This document shows positions 36,424 to 46,440 of a stretch of DNA of 64,000 bases, in pieces. Where the stretch lies: NCBI RefSeq assembly GCF_014836335.1, contig NZ_JACSRA010000004.1:1-64000 (forward strand), written 5' to 3'. A model generated the notes under the pieces. That model saw only the letters and a list, made by a program, of their open reading frames with translations. It made no database searches and was not told the origin of the DNA. Numbering within the stretch: the stretch's first letter is position 1; every line of letters starts with the position of its first letter. This DNA comes from Clostridium cibarium. GTDB lineage: Bacteria; Bacillota; Clostridia; Clostridiales; Clostridiaceae. The position numbers and the translations under genes are program-made.

Positions 36424-37407
36424 ATGAAAAAAGTTGCAGTTATATTTAATGGTGGGACTATATCGATGAAAGTAGATGAAAGGATACAAGCAGCAGTACC
36501 TTCTTTGAGTGGAGAAGAAATAATGGCGATGGTTACAGGAATTGAATCATATGCAAAAATAGAAAGTCATACATTTTCTGATTTGCCATCACCTCATGTA
36601 ACACCAGAGTTAATGCTTGAATTGTCAAAAAAAGTTAGAGCTTTAGTTGAACGTGAAGACATAGATGGAGTTGTAATAACGCATGGTACGGATACTCTTG
36701 AGGAAACAGCTTATTTGTTAGATTTAACTTTAATAACAAATAAACCAGTAGTTATCACTGGAGCAATGAGAAGTAGTTCGGAATTAGGTTATGATGGACC
36801 AGCTAATCTAGCAGCATCAATCTGTACAGCTATATCAGAAGAAGCTAAAGGCAGAGGTGTTTTAGTTTGTTTTAATGGAGAATTAAATAGTGCAAGAGAA
36901 GTAACAAAAGCAAACTCAATGGCATTGAATGCGTTTAGAACTCCTAATTTTGGACCAATAGGAATAGTTGATAATAATAATGTAATATTCTACAGAAAAT
37001 GTCCAAAAGGAAAACATATAGTAATTGATAAATTAAATTCTCATATAGCACTTATTAAATGTGTAGCTGGGATGGATGAAGAATTTATAAATTTTGCTAT
37101 TGATAAAGGATATAAAGGGATAGTTATAGAAGCCATGGGAAGAGGAAATATACCTCCTAAAATGGTAGAGGGAGTTAAAAGAGCAATAAATAATAACATA
37201 CCAGTAGTTGTGGTATCGAGATGCTTTGAAGGAAGAGTTTTTGAATCTTATGGATATGAAGGTGGAGGAAAAAATCTTAGAGATATAGGTGTTATATTTG
37301 GAGATAATATGCAAGGACAAAAGGTTAGGATAAAGTTAATGGTTGCTTTAAGTCATTCATCCAATATGAAATTTATTAAAGAGTTTGTAGAAGATGGGTT
37401 ATATTAG
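36424..37407 (+). CDS. ansA: Asparaginase
   Basis: This is a 327-residue asparaginase/glutaminase-superfamily enzyme that hydrolyses asparagine to aspartate and ammonia. The first catalytic Thr lies in NGGTISM (about residue 12), and the second in THGTDTLEETAYLLDL with the Thr-Asp pair. TGAMRSSSELGYDGPANL and GVLVCFNGELNSAREVTKANS are further family blocks, and a Lys later in the sequence completes the triad. No signal peptide is present, so it is cytosolic. The ATG follows ATGGAGGGAAAAT. It is preceded by a promoter and a candidate riboswitch/attenuator, so its expression is probably conditional. Confidence 0.92.
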   Translation: MKKVAVIFNGGTISMKVDERIQAAVPSLSGEEIMAMVTGIESYAKIESHTFSDLPSPHVTPELMLELSKKVRALVEREDIDGVVITHGTDTLEETAYLLDLTLITNKPVVITGAMRSSSELGYDGPANLAASICTAISEEAKGRGVLVCFNGELNSAREVTKANSMALNAFRTPNFGPIGIVDNNNVIFYRKCPKGKHIVIDKLNSHIALIKCVAGMDEEFINFAIDKGYKGIVIEAMGRGNIPPKMVEGVKRAINNNIPVVVVSRCFEGRVFESYGYEGGGKNLRDIGVIFGDNMQGQKVRIKLMVALSHSSNMKFIKEFVEDGLY

Positions 37408-37537
37408 ATCAGTGGAAAATTGAAAGTGATTTCCTCAAAAATATAAACAAATGTTAATATTCTGTGAATAAACTATTGACTGAAAAAAGTTAGTAGATTA
37501 TTATAAACTATAGTTTATGGAAAATTGGAGGCAGGAC

Positions 37538-38419
37538 ATGGTAAAAAGTATGACTAGCTTCGGAAGAGCACAAGGTGAAGAAGGTAAAGGATATTTATTT
37601 TCTATTGAAATGAAAAGTGTTAATAATAGATATCTCGATATAAACATAAGATTGCCTAAATTTATGATTGCTTTAGAAGAAGAGATAAGAAAAATAGTAA
37701 ATAAAAGACTCAGCAGAGGAAAAGTTGATATATTTATTAATTATAAAAGTTATGGCAAGGGAAATGCTATTCCTAAATTAAATGTTGATTTAGCAAAAGA
37801 ATATTATAATTGTCTTAAAAAATTATCAGATACATTGGAAATAGAAGATGATATAACACTTTCAAAGATTGCAAAACTTCCAGAGGTTATAACTCTAGAA
37901 GTTCAAGAAGAAAATATTGAAGAAATTCTTGGAGAAATTACACCTTTACTTAATATAGCTCTTAATAATATGAATGATATGAGAATAAATGAGGGTGAAA
38001 AATTAAAGGAAGATATTATTTTAAAGTTATCCAGTATTGAGGATAGTGTTAAAAAAATTGAAACTTTAGCAGAAGAAGTTCCAAAGCAATATAAAAGAAA
38101 AATTGAAGAAAGAATAAAGGAACTTACTAGTGGGATGACAATAGATGAAGAAAGAGTAGCTATGGAAGTGGCAATTTTTGCTGATAAAGCTGCTGTAGAT
38201 GAAGAGATTACAAGATTATATAGTCATCTAAATCAAATGAGAAAAACACTGAACTTGGATGAACCAATTGGTAGAAAGCTAGACTTTATTGTTCAAGAAA
38301 TGAATAGAGAAACAAATACAATTGGATCAAAATGTAATGATATGGATATGACAAACTTAGTCATTAACATAAAAAATCTAATAGAAAAAATAAGAGAACA
38401 AGTGCAAAATATTGAATAA
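37538..38419 (+). CDS. yicC: YicC/YloC family endoribonuclease
   Basis: This is a 293-residue stress-linked endoribonuclease of the YicC family. The N terminus VKSMTSFGRAQ corresponds to the usual SMTGFGR; here Ser replaces Gly. VNNRYLDINIRLP and the C-terminal DUF1732 domain (RLYSHLNQMRKTLNLDEPIGRKLDFIVQEMNRETNTIGSK) are well conserved. ATG 37538 is chosen because TTGGAGGCAGGAC directly precedes it; the in-frame ATG 37517 lies upstream of that SD. It starts the yicC-remA-gmk-rpoZ-coaBC run typical of Firmicutes. Confidence 0.93.
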   Translation: MVKSMTSFGRAQGEEGKGYLFSIEMKSVNNRYLDINIRLPKFMIALEEEIRKIVNKRLSRGKVDIFINYKSYGKGNAIPKLNVDLAKEYYNCLKKLSDTLEIEDDITLSKIAKLPEVITLEVQEENIEEILGEITPLLNIALNNMNDMRINEGEKLKEDIILKLSSIEDSVKKIETLAEEVPKQYKRKIEERIKELTSGMTIDEERVAMEVAIFADKAAVDEEITRLYSHLNQMRKTLNLDEPIGRKLDFIVQEMNRETNTIGSKCNDMDMTNLVINIKNLIEKIREQVQNIE

Positions 38420-38434
38420 TTAGGAGGAAATAAA

Positions 38435-38704
38435 ATGGGTATTAAGCTAATAAATATTGGTTTTGGAAATATAATTTCAGCTAATAGATTAATTGCGATT
38501 GTAAGTCCAGAATCAGCACCAATTAAAAGAATCATTCAAGAGGCAAGGGATAGAGGGATGCTTATTGATGCAACTTACGGAAGAAGAACAAGAGCTGTTA
38601 TAGTTACTGATTCAGATCATGTTATTCTTTCAGCAGTACAACCAGAAACTGTTGCACATAGATTATCAACAAAGGATGATGTAGTAGATGAGGTTGAAGA
38701 TTAA
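38435..38704 (+). CDS. remA: DNA-binding regulator RemA (DUF370)
   Basis: This 89-residue protein matches the RemA/DUF370 family throughout ([71 protein letters not shown]). In Bacillus RemA forms ring-like oligomers that bind DNA and activate matrix and osmoprotection genes; the target set in clostridia is unclear. The ATG follows TTAGGAGGAAATAAA. The stop overlaps the gmk start by one base. Confidence 0.95.
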   Translation: MGIKLINIGFGNIISANRLIAIVSPESAPIKRIIQEARDRGMLIDATYGRRTRAVIVTDSDHVILSAVQPETVAHRLSTKDDVVDEVED

Positions 38705-39315
38705 TGAATAAAAGAGGAGTACTAATAGTCATTTCTGGGCCATCAGGAGCAGGAAAAGGAACTATATGTAAAGCACTACTTGAAAAGCATGATGATCTTT
38801 ACCTTTCGGTATCTGCTACTACTAGAGAACCTAGAAAGGGAGAAGTTCATGGAGTAAATTATTATTTCTTAACAAAAGATGAATTCAGAAAAAGAATTGA
38901 TAGAAATGATTTCTTAGAGTGGGCTGAAGTATATGAAAATTTTTATGGAACACCAAGATCTAGTGTTGATAAAATGTTAGATGAAGGAAAAAATGTAATT
39001 TTAGAAATTGATATTCAAGGAGCTCTTAAAGTTAAAGAAAATTGTGAAGATGGTGTATTTATATTTATTCTTCCACCTTCTATGGAAGAGCTTAAACAAA
39101 GAATAATAAATAGAGGAAGTGAAACACCAGAATCCTTAATGAGGAGATTTACATCAGCTTATCAAGAAATAAATTATATTTCGAAATATAATTATGGTGT
39201 GATAAATGATAAAGTAGAGGATGCAGTAGTTAAAATAGAAAATATTTTGGTTGCAGAGCAGTGTAGGGTCGATAGAATAAAAGATGACATATTAACAGAT
39301 CGCAAGGAGGTATAA
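38704..39315 (+). CDS. gmk: Guanylate kinase
   Basis: This 203-residue nucleotide kinase converts GMP to GDP. The P-loop is SGPSGAGKGT (residues about 10-19). The GMP-binding region has SVSATTREPRKGEVHGVNYYFL and EWAEVYENFYGTP, followed by ILEIDIQGALKVKEN and the lid RGSETPESLMRRF. It starts at TAATG overlapping remA. Confidence 0.97.
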   Translation: MNKRGVLIVISGPSGAGKGTICKALLEKHDDLYLSVSATTREPRKGEVHGVNYYFLTKDEFRKRIDRNDFLEWAEVYENFYGTPRSSVDKMLDEGKNVILEIDIQGALKVKENCEDGVFIFILPPSMEELKQRIINRGSETPESLMRRFTSAYQEINYISKYNYGVINDKVEDAVVKIENILVAEQCRVDRIKDDILTDRKEV

Positions 39316-39318
39316 ATA

Positions 39319-39537
39319 ATGAATAATACAATGATTAATCCATCAGTTATAGATTTATTAAAAAAAGTTGAGGACAGATATTCACTAGTTATCGTTACTT
39401 CAAAAAGAGCTAGACAATTAATTGATGGGTCTAAACAACTTACAGAAGTTGATTCTAAGAAACCTTTAACAATAGCTATAAACGAAGTAAATGAAGGGCT
39501 TGTTACTTATGAAGCAGTAGAGGATTTAAGTAAGTAA
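39319..39537 (+). CDS. rpoZ: RNA polymerase omega subunit
   Basis: This 72-residue protein promotes assembly of RNA polymerase beta prime. The family core is PSVIDLLKKVEDRYSLVIVTSKRARQL followed by KPLTIAINEVNEG. The ATG follows AAGGAGGTATAAATA. It is in the standard place directly after gmk and two bases before coaBC. Confidence 0.95.
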   Translation: MNNTMINPSVIDLLKKVEDRYSLVIVTSKRARQLIDGSKQLTEVDSKKPLTIAINEVNEGLVTYEAVEDLSK

Positions 39538-39539
39538 TT

Positions 39540-40730
39540 ATGAAAGAGAATAAATGTGTTGTTTTAGGTGTTACTGGTGGAATCGCGGTTTATAAAGCTC
39601 TTGATATTGCAAGTTCATTAAGAAAAAAAGATATCGATGTTAGAGTGATAATGACAAAGTCTGCTACAGAATTTGTGGCGCCACTAACTTTTCAAGCAAT
39701 AAGTCAAAATCTTGTAACTACAGACATGTTTCAAGAACCAAAAGCTTGGGAAATACAACATATTAGCTTAGCTCAAAGAGCAGATGTTTTTTTAGTTGCA
39801 CCTGCTACAGCTAACATAATAGGGAAGGTAGCTAACGGCATAGCAGATGACATGTTATCAACAACTATTATGGCAACTAATGCTAAAGTTATTTTTGCCC
39901 CAGCTATGAATACTGGTATGTATAACAATAGAATAGTACAAGGTAATCTAGAAAAGCTTAAAAAGCTAGGTTATGAGTTTATAGAACCTGATAGTGGAAG
40001 ATTAGCTTGTGGTGATGTTGGTAAAGGAAAACTACCAGCACCAGAAATTATTGTAGAGAAGGTAATGAGTGAGCTTTACGATAAAAAGGATTTAATAAAT
40101 AAAAAAGTAATAGTAAGTGCAGGACCAACAAGAACAGATATTGATCCAGTTAGATTTCTTACAAATAGATCAACTGGTAAAATGGGATATGAAATAGCAA
40201 AAGAAGCAAGAGATAGAGGGGCTGAAGTTATATTGGTTTCAGGACCTACTAATGAGAAAAAACCCTATGGTATAGATGTTATAGATGTTAAAACTAACGA
40301 AGAAATGCTAAATGCTATTATTAATCATTACGATGATGCAGATATTGTAGTTAAAGCAGCAGCGGTTGCAGATTATAAAGCAAAGGAAGTAAGTAGCCAA
40401 AAAATAAAAAAAGGTGATGGAGATCTTAGTTTAGATTTTGTCAGAGATAATGATATATTAATGCTACTTGGTAAGAAGAAAAAAAATCAAATTTTAGTTG
40501 GATTTGCAGCAGAAAGTCAAAATGTTATAGAGAATGCAAAGGGTAAATTAGATAGAAAAAATCTTGATTACATAGTTGCTAATGATATAACTTCAAAAGA
40601 TACAGGATTTGGTTCCCAGGATAATAGAGTAAGTATAATTTCTAAAAATGGCGATATAACTACTTTAGAAAAGATGAACAAAAAGGAAGTTGCAAGAAAT
40701 TTATTTGACATGATTATGGAAAAGCGCTAA
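39540..40730 (+). CDS. coaBC: Bifunctional phosphopantothenoylcysteine decarboxylase / ligase
   Basis: This is a 396-residue coenzyme A biosynthesis enzyme. The N-terminal flavoprotein CoaC domain has VTGGIAVYKALD, the catalytic His in EIQHISLAQ, and PAMNTGMYNN. GRLACGDVGKGKLPAPE is the substrate lid with the catalytic Cys. The C-terminal CoaB domain has VSAGPTRTDIDPVRFLTNRSTGKMGYE and the CTP-binding KIKK-like region. Together they convert 4'-phosphopantothenate to 4'-phosphopantetheine. The gene ends within a terminator hairpin. Confidence 0.96.
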   Translation: MKENKCVVLGVTGGIAVYKALDIASSLRKKDIDVRVIMTKSATEFVAPLTFQAISQNLVTTDMFQEPKAWEIQHISLAQRADVFLVAPATANIIGKVANGIADDMLSTTIMATNAKVIFAPAMNTGMYNNRIVQGNLEKLKKLGYEFIEPDSGRLACGDVGKGKLPAPEIIVEKVMSELYDKKDLINKKVIVSAGPTRTDIDPVRFLTNRSTGKMGYEIAKEARDRGAEVILVSGPTNEKKPYGIDVIDVKTNEEMLNAIINHYDDADIVVKAAAVADYKAKEVSSQKIKKGDGDLSLDFVRDNDILMLLGKKKKNQILVGFAAESQNVIENAKGKLDRKNLDYIVANDITSKDTGFGSQDNRVSIISKNGDITTLEKMNKKEVARNLFDMIMEKR

Positions 40731-40742
40731 TTTGCGCTTTTT
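40720..40742 (+). terminator. Terminator overlapping the coaBC stop
   Basis: AAAAGCGC (40720-40727) pairs with GCGCTTTT (40734-40741) around TAATTT, followed by T. The loop contains the coaBC stop codon, so translation to the end could interfere with folding. Confidence 0.7.
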
Positions 40743-40780
40743 CTTAATTATAGATATATTTAAAGGAGAGTGAAGGGGTA

Positions 40781-42988
40781 GTGATAGATTTATATGCTGA
40801 AGTAATAGTAAATAGTGAAGCAATAGAACTTGATAGAACCTTCACTTATAAGGTAAAAGAAGAACATAATGAAATTATACAAGTAGGACACCGGGTTAAA
40901 GTGCCTTTTGGAAAAGGTAATAGACCTGTTGAGGCTTTTGTCATTGTTCTTAAATGTGAGGGTGTAGAGAAAATAAAAGGTATAAAGAATATATCTAGAA
41001 TATTGGATGAAGAACCAATACTTTCGAGAGATGATTTAAAGGTTATAGATTTCTTGAGAGAAAGATATTTATGTAAGTATATTGATGCTATAAGAACTAT
41101 TATTCCTGTAGGATTAATGAGTGGTCTTAAAAATAAAAAGAAACAGGTTATTTGTTTTGCAAAGGAATTAGAAGGGAAATTATTAGAAAAAGAAAATTAT
41201 AAAAATTTAATATCATATATTAAAGTTCATGATGGAGAATTTTCTAAAAGTGAGATTACGAAAAAAGGAGATTTCTCAATTTATATATTAAATAAACTTA
41301 TAGAAAGTGGTTTCTTGCAAGTAAAAGAAGAAGTGGTTTATAGATATAATAATAGAGTATATGAGGAAGATTCTAGAAATAGGTTAAACGAAGAACAGTT
41401 AAATGTATTTGAAAGAATTATAAATTCAAATAAGAAAGGGTTTTTGTTAAAAGGTGTAACGGGATCAGGTAAGACTGAAGTGTATATGAACCTTGTATCA
41501 GAAACATTAAAGCAAGGGAAATCAGCTATAATGTTGGTTCCAGAAATAGCTTTAACTCCTCAAATGATAGAAAGGTTTAAAGGCCGATTTGGAAGAGAGG
41601 TTGCCTTATTTCATAGTAAATTAACACCAGGAGAACGCTTTGATGAATGGTTTAGAATAAAAAGAGGCGAAGCTTCACTAGTTGTGGGAGCAAGAAGTGC
41701 AATATTTTTGCCTCTAAATAATTTAGGTCTTATTATAATAGATGAAGAACATGAAAATACATATAAATCTGAGAATAACCCTAAATATAGTACAAAAGAA
41801 GTTGCGAAGTATCTAAGTGAAATAAAAGGATGCAAATATGTCTTAGGATCTGCAACACCATCTGTTGAAAGTTTTTACGAAGCATTGGAAGAAAAGATTG
41901 AGCTCGTGGAAATCAAGAATAGAGTAAGCAACAAACCTTTACCTTCAATGGAAGTAGTGGATATGAGGGAGGAACTTAAAAGTAAAAATTTATCCATATT
42001 AAGTAGAAAGCTTGTCTTAGAAATTGAAGAGACATTAAAAAGAGGAGAACAAATTATTTTATTTTTAAATAGAAGAGGCTTTTCAACCTTTGTATCCTGT
42101 AGAAGTTGCGGTTATGTATTTAAATGCCCTGAATGTGATGTTTCAATGACTTATCATAAAAATGGTTATTTAGTTTGTCATATGTGTGGTAGAGCCCAAA
42201 GAGAGGTTAAGGTTTGTCCTAAGTGTAGCAGCAAATATGTAAAGTTTTTTGGGGCTGGAACTGAAAGAGTTCAAGATGAAGTTAAAAAAACATTTCCTAA
42301 AGCTAGGGTTTTAAGAATGGATGTAGATACCACAAGAACAAAAGATTCTCACGAAAGAATATATAATTCATTCAAAAATGGTGAAGCAGATATATTAATA
42401 GGGACTCAAATGGTATCTAAAGGATTAGATTTTAAGAATGTTACTTTAGTTGGGATATTAGCTGCTGATATTTCTTTAAATATTCCTGATTACAGGTCAG
42501 GAGAAAGAACTTATCAAATAATTACACAGGTAGCTGGTAGAGCTGGTAGGGGAGATAAGAAAGGAAAAGTAATAGTTCAAACATATACTCCAGAGAATGC
42601 TAGTTTAAATTATGCGATAAATAATTCTTATGATGAATTGTTTAAGGAGGAGATAAGGGTAAGAAAAATTATGAAGTATCCTCCTTTTAGTACCATCTTA
42701 CTTATTAACGGGCAAAGCAAATTTGAAGATAAATTAATAAAATTTATGAATAGACTTAAAATTGAATTGAATAAAATATTAGAAGATGAAAATGATTTAG
42801 AATTATTAGGACCAACCCCTTGTATAATAACAAAGATAAAAGAAAATTTTAGATGGCAGATTATAATTAAAGGTGATATTTCATTAAATTTAAGAAAAAA
42901 AGTTAAAGATACCCTTTATGAATTAACCAAGAGTGTTTATAATGATATAAGAGTTAGTATGGATTTTAATCCAAATAATATGGCCTAG
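40781..42988 (+). CDS. priA: Primosomal replication-restart helicase PriA
   Basis: This is a 735-residue 3'-5' DNA helicase that restarts stalled forks. The N-terminal fork-binding domain is followed by the DEAD-like helicase: Walker A GVTGSGKTEVY, Walker B IIDEEHENTY (DEEH), and SATPS. The zinc-binding cysteine cluster is CRSCGYVFKCPECDVSMTYH...CHMCG...CPKCSS. Helicase motifs V and VI follow (GTQMVSKGLDFKNV, QVAGRAGRG). The GTG start follows GAGTGAAGGGGTA. It lies 50 bases after coaBC. Confidence 0.96.
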   Translation: MIDLYAEVIVNSEAIELDRTFTYKVKEEHNEIIQVGHRVKVPFGKGNRPVEAFVIVLKCEGVEKIKGIKNISRILDEEPILSRDDLKVIDFLRERYLCKYIDAIRTIIPVGLMSGLKNKKKQVICFAKELEGKLLEKENYKNLISYIKVHDGEFSKSEITKKGDFSIYILNKLIESGFLQVKEEVVYRYNNRVYEEDSRNRLNEEQLNVFERIINSNKKGFLLKGVTGSGKTEVYMNLVSETLKQGKSAIMLVPEIALTPQMIERFKGRFGREVALFHSKLTPGERFDEWFRIKRGEASLVVGARSAIFLPLNNLGLIIIDEEHENTYKSENNPKYSTKEVAKYLSEIKGCKYVLGSATPSVESFYEALEEKIELVEIKNRVSNKPLPSMEVVDMREELKSKNLSILSRKLVLEIEETLKRGEQIILFLNRRGFSTFVSCRSCGYVFKCPECDVSMTYHKNGYLVCHMCGRAQREVKVCPKCSSKYVKFFGAGTERVQDEVKKTFPKARVLRMDVDTTRTKDSHERIYNSFKNGEADILIGTQMVSKGLDFKNVTLVGILAADISLNIPDYRSGERTYQIITQVAGRAGRGDKKGKVIVQTYTPENASLNYAINNSYDELFKEEIRVRKIMKYPPFSTILLINGQSKFEDKLIKFMNRLKIELNKILEDENDLELLGPTPCIITKIKENFRWQIIIKGDISLNLRKKVKDTLYELTKSVYNDIRVSMDFNPNNMA

Positions 42989-43000
42989 GAGGATTAATTT

Positions 43001-43450
43001 ATGGCAATAAGAAATATAAGAATTAATGGTGACGAGATATTAAGAAAAAAATCAAAAAAAGTAGATAAAATAGATAAGAGACTTTTAGAATTAATAAATG
43101 ATATGATTGAAACTATGTATAAAGCTGATGGTGTGGGGCTTGCAGCACCACAAGTAGGAATATTAAAAAGACTTTTTGTTATAGATGTTTATGATGGAGA
43201 AGGTCCAATGGTTTTTATTAATCCTGAAATATTAGAAACTAAGGGAACTCAAGATGGAGAAGAAGGATGCTTAAGTGTTCCAGGAGTAAATGAAAATGTT
43301 GTAAGACCTAATTATGTTAAAGTTAAAGCTATAAATGAAAAAGGTGAAGAATTTATCCTTGAGGGAGAAGAACTTTTAGCTAGAGCTATATGCCATGAAA
43401 ATGAGCATTTAGATGGAGTATTATTTATTGATCATTTGAAAAGTAATTAG
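43001..43450 (+). CDS. def: Peptide deformylase
   Basis: This is a 149-residue metalloenzyme that removes the formyl group from nascent proteins. The three motifs are [19 protein letters not shown] (metal Cys) and HENEHLDG (HExxH). It follows priA by 12 bases, with TAGGAGGATTAATTT as SD. fmt, which adds the formyl group to Met-tRNA, is next. Confidence 0.97.
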   Translation: MAIRNIRINGDEILRKKSKKVDKIDKRLLELINDMIETMYKADGVGLAAPQVGILKRLFVIDVYDGEGPMVFINPEILETKGTQDGEEGCLSVPGVNENVVRPNYVKVKAINEKGEEFILEGEELLARAICHENEHLDGVLFIDHLKSN

Positions 43451-43465
43451 GAGGAAAACAGATAT

Positions 43466-44392
43466 ATGAAGATAGTTTTTATGGGAACTCCAGATTTTGC
43501 AGTTCCATCATTAGAAATGTTGATAGACAACTACGATGTTAAGGCTGTTTTTACTCAACCAGATAAGCCAAAGGGAAGAGGAAAGAAGCTTGCTTTTTCT
43601 GATATAAAAGAAGTGGCTGTTAAAAAGGGCATACCTGTATATCAACCAATAAAATTAAAAGATGATAAGGAAATGATAGAAGAACTTAAAAAAATTGCTC
43701 CAGATTTTATTATAGTAGTTGCTTTTGGACAATTGTTAACAAAGGAAGTGCTTGACATTCCAAAGTATGGATGCATTAATCTACATGGATCTCTATTACC
43801 TATGTATAGAGGTGCTGCACCAATAAATTGGGCAATTATAAAAGGAGAAAAAATATCAGGAAATACCACTATGTTGATGGATAAAGGTCTAGATACAGGA
43901 GATATGCTTTTGAAGGACAAAGTTGAAATAACAGAAGAAATGACAGCAGGTGAACTTTATGATATTTTAAAAGAAAGAGGTTCAGCACTATTAAAAGAAA
44001 CTATTGATAAAATAATAAACGGACAAATAAAACCTGAAAAACAATCTGATGAAACTTTTTATGCAAAAATGTTGGATAAAAAGATAGCAGTAATAAACTG
44101 GCATGAAACAGCAGAAAATATTCATAATCTTATCAGAGGATTAAACCCTTGGCCAATAGCTTATACATCCTATGATGGTAAGCAAATGAAAATTTATGAA
44201 TCAAAAGTCCTTGAAGAGAAGCATAATAAAGAAGAAGGAACAATTCTTGATGTAAGCAAAGAAGGGATTAGAGTTGCATGTAAGGAAGGAATATTACTGG
44301 TTAAAAAAGTCCAATTTCCAAATGGAAAACCTCTTACAATTGAGCAATATATTAATGGGCATAAGATAGAGGTAAATACAATTTTAGGATAG
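43466..44392 (+). CDS. fmt: Methionyl-tRNA formyltransferase
   Basis: This 308-residue enzyme transfers formyl from 10-formyl-THF to initiator Met-tRNA. The catalytic domain shows [12 protein letters not shown], the folate site [22 protein letters not shown] (with the Asn-His pair) and [11 protein letters not shown] containing the catalytic Asp. The C-terminal OB-like domain follows ([19 protein letters not shown]). The ATG follows TTAGGAGGAAAACAG. It is coupled with def. Confidence 0.97.
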   Translation: MKIVFMGTPDFAVPSLEMLIDNYDVKAVFTQPDKPKGRGKKLAFSDIKEVAVKKGIPVYQPIKLKDDKEMIEELKKIAPDFIIVVAFGQLLTKEVLDIPKYGCINLHGSLLPMYRGAAPINWAIIKGEKISGNTTMLMDKGLDTGDMLLKDKVEITEEMTAGELYDILKERGSALLKETIDKIINGQIKPEKQSDETFYAKMLDKKIAVINWHETAENIHNLIRGLNPWPIAYTSYDGKQMKIYESKVLEEKHNKEEGTILDVSKEGIRVACKEGILLVKKVQFPNGKPLTIEQYINGHKIEVNTILG

Positions 44393-44403
44393 GAGGGATA
44401 TTT

Positions 44404-45099
44404 ATGCATGGTTTTTTTCCATATTATTTTGATCCAACATATCTTATATTGGTTCCAGCATTAATAATAAGTTTTTGGGCCCAAACTAAAGTTAGTTCTG
44501 CTTATGATAAATACAGCAGAGTTAGAACTATGAATGGGTATACTGGAGAGCAGATAGCTAGGATGATATTAAATGATGCAGGTCTTTACGATATACCTAT
44601 TGAAGTGGTAAATTCTAGGCTTGGAGATCATTATGATCCTAAAAATAGAGTCTTAAGATTATCACCAGATGTATATAGTGGAACGACTATAGCAGCGGCT
44701 GGAATAGCAGCTCATGAAGTAGGTCATGCAATTCAACACAAAGAAAGTTATGGACCGCTTGCTTTTAGAAACTCTATATATCCAGTAGTAAATATAAGTT
44801 CAACATTTTCATGGGTATTATTTATTGCAGGGCTAATACTTGCTATAAAACCGTTGGTTTATTTTGGAATAATATTATTTTCAGCAGTAGTTTTATTTCA
44901 ACTTGTAACTTTACCAGTTGAGTTTAATGCATCAAATAGAGCGTTAAAAATATTAAATACCAGAAGAATTTTATATGGAGATGAAGTGAAAGGTGCTGAA
45001 AAAGTATTAGATGCAGCGGCTATGACATATGTGGCAGCAACTTTGATGGCTGTTTCCCAACTTATTAGGTTAATAGCTTTAAGCAGAAGAAATGATTAG
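44404..45099 (+). CDS. yugP: Zinc-dependent membrane peptidase YugP
   Basis: This is a 231-residue membrane protein of the YugP/DUF zinc metallopeptidase family. The HExxH motif is AAHEVGHAIQH at about residues 101-111. Hydrophobic helices flank it at about 10-28, 125-175 and the C terminus. PVEFNASNRALKIL may supply the third ligand Glu. The substrate is unknown. It lies between fmt and rsmB, where clostridia commonly keep it. Confidence 0.88.
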   Translation: MHGFFPYYFDPTYLILVPALIISFWAQTKVSSAYDKYSRVRTMNGYTGEQIARMILNDAGLYDIPIEVVNSRLGDHYDPKNRVLRLSPDVYSGTTIAAAGIAAHEVGHAIQHKESYGPLAFRNSIYPVVNISSTFSWVLFIAGLILAIKPLVYFGIILFSAVVLFQLVTLPVEFNASNRALKILNTRRILYGDEVKGAEKVLDAAAMTYVAATLMAVSQLIRLIALSRRND

Positions 45100-45112
45100 A
45101 TGAGGTATAATT

Positions 45113-46432
45113 ATGAGTAGTAGAAAAATTGCAGTAAAAGTTTTAAGTAGAGTTGTAGGAGAAGGAGCATATTCGAATATAATTCTATCAAAAGAGTTAA
45201 ATAGTTCTGATTTATCGGATCAAGATAAATCACTGGCGACTGAGATAGTATATGGTACTTTAAGGAGACTTAAGTCTATAGATATGATAATTGGTTCATT
45301 TGTAAGAGATATGTCTGTTATGGACAAAAAAATATTGAATATATTAAGGGTTGCAATTTATCAAATGCATTACCTTGATAAAGTACCTTCATATGCAGCT
45401 TGCAATGAAGCTGTGGAGCTTGCAAAAGAAGTTTCTGAAAAAGATTCTAAATTAGTTAATGGAATCTTAAGAAATTATGTTAAAAAAGATGGTAAACTAG
45501 AAATAGAGTTCAGAAATAAGATAGATGAAATTGCATATGAGTTATCTTTTGAACCATGGATGATAAAAATGTTTATTAATCAATATGGTGAAAAAGAAGC
45601 TATAAGGATTATGCATGGGTTAAATAATACTCCTATGGTTACTGTAAGAGTTAATAATTTGAAAGCTGAGTATGAAGATGTTTTAGAAAGTTTTGAGGAA
45701 AATGGATACAATGTTTTTGAAGGAGTAGTTTGTCCAGAAGCTATATTTATTAAAGGCGGAAGAGCTATAGAAAAGAATAATGCTTTTCTAGAAGGTAAGA
45801 TAACAGTACAAGATGAAAGTGCTATGTTAGTTGCTCCACTGCTTGATATCATGCAGGGACAAAAGGTGCTAGATCTTTGTTCAGCTCCAGGTGGAAAAAC
45901 AACACATATTGCAGAACTTCTTGAGAATACAGGAGAAGTTTTAGCTTTTGATATTCATCCTCAAAAACTTGATTTAATTAAAGAAAATTATGAGAGATTA
46001 GGTCTTACAAACATAAAGCTAGGTGAAATGGATGCTTCTAAGCTAGATGTGAATTTAGTTAATGCAGCTGATAGAGTCCTTATTGATGTGCCATGTTCAG
46101 GTCTTGGAATTATAAGAAAAAAACCTGAGATAAAATGGAGTAAAAAGAGAAGTGAGCTTAAGGAAATAGTAAATATTCAAAGATCTATTATGAGTAATGC
46201 ATGGGAATATTTAAAGAAAGATGGAATTATGATATATTCTACTTGTACTTTAAATAAAGAAGAAAATGAAGATAATGTAAAATGGTTTTTGAATAAATAT
46301 AAGGACGCAAAAATAGAAAAAGTGTTTGTAGGTAAGGGAAATAATTTGAATTATGACGCCCTAGGAACACTTACAGTGTTGCCAAATGAATATATGGATG
46401 GATTCTTTATAGCTAAGTTTAGAAAGAATTAG
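45113..46432 (+). CDS. rsmB: 16S rRNA (cytosine-967-C5)-methyltransferase RsmB
   Basis: This is a 439-residue methyltransferase with an N-terminal NusB-like RNA-binding domain (residues about 1-135) and a C-terminal SAM domain. SAM motif I is [23 protein letters not shown] follows, motif IV is [18 protein letters not shown] and motif VI is [18 protein letters not shown]. The two Cys in PCSG and STCT are the release and catalytic residues of m5C enzymes. The start at 45113 follows GATGAGGTATAATT. It is part of the long def-to-prkC operon. Confidence 0.95.
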   Translation: MSSRKIAVKVLSRVVGEGAYSNIILSKELNSSDLSDQDKSLATEIVYGTLRRLKSIDMIIGSFVRDMSVMDKKILNILRVAIYQMHYLDKVPSYAACNEAVELAKEVSEKDSKLVNGILRNYVKKDGKLEIEFRNKIDEIAYELSFEPWMIKMFINQYGEKEAIRIMHGLNNTPMVTVRVNNLKAEYEDVLESFEENGYNVFEGVVCPEAIFIKGGRAIEKNNAFLEGKITVQDESAMLVAPLLDIMQGQKVLDLCSAPGGKTTHIAELLENTGEVLAFDIHPQKLDLIKENYERLGLTNIKLGEMDASKLDVNLVNAADRVLIDVPCSGLGIIRKKPEIKWSKKRSELKEIVNIQRSIMSNAWEYLKKDGIMIYSTCTLNKEENEDNVKWFLNKYKDAKIEKVFVGKGNNLNYDALGTLTVLPNEYMDGFFIAKFRKN

Positions 46433-46440
46433 GAGAATAT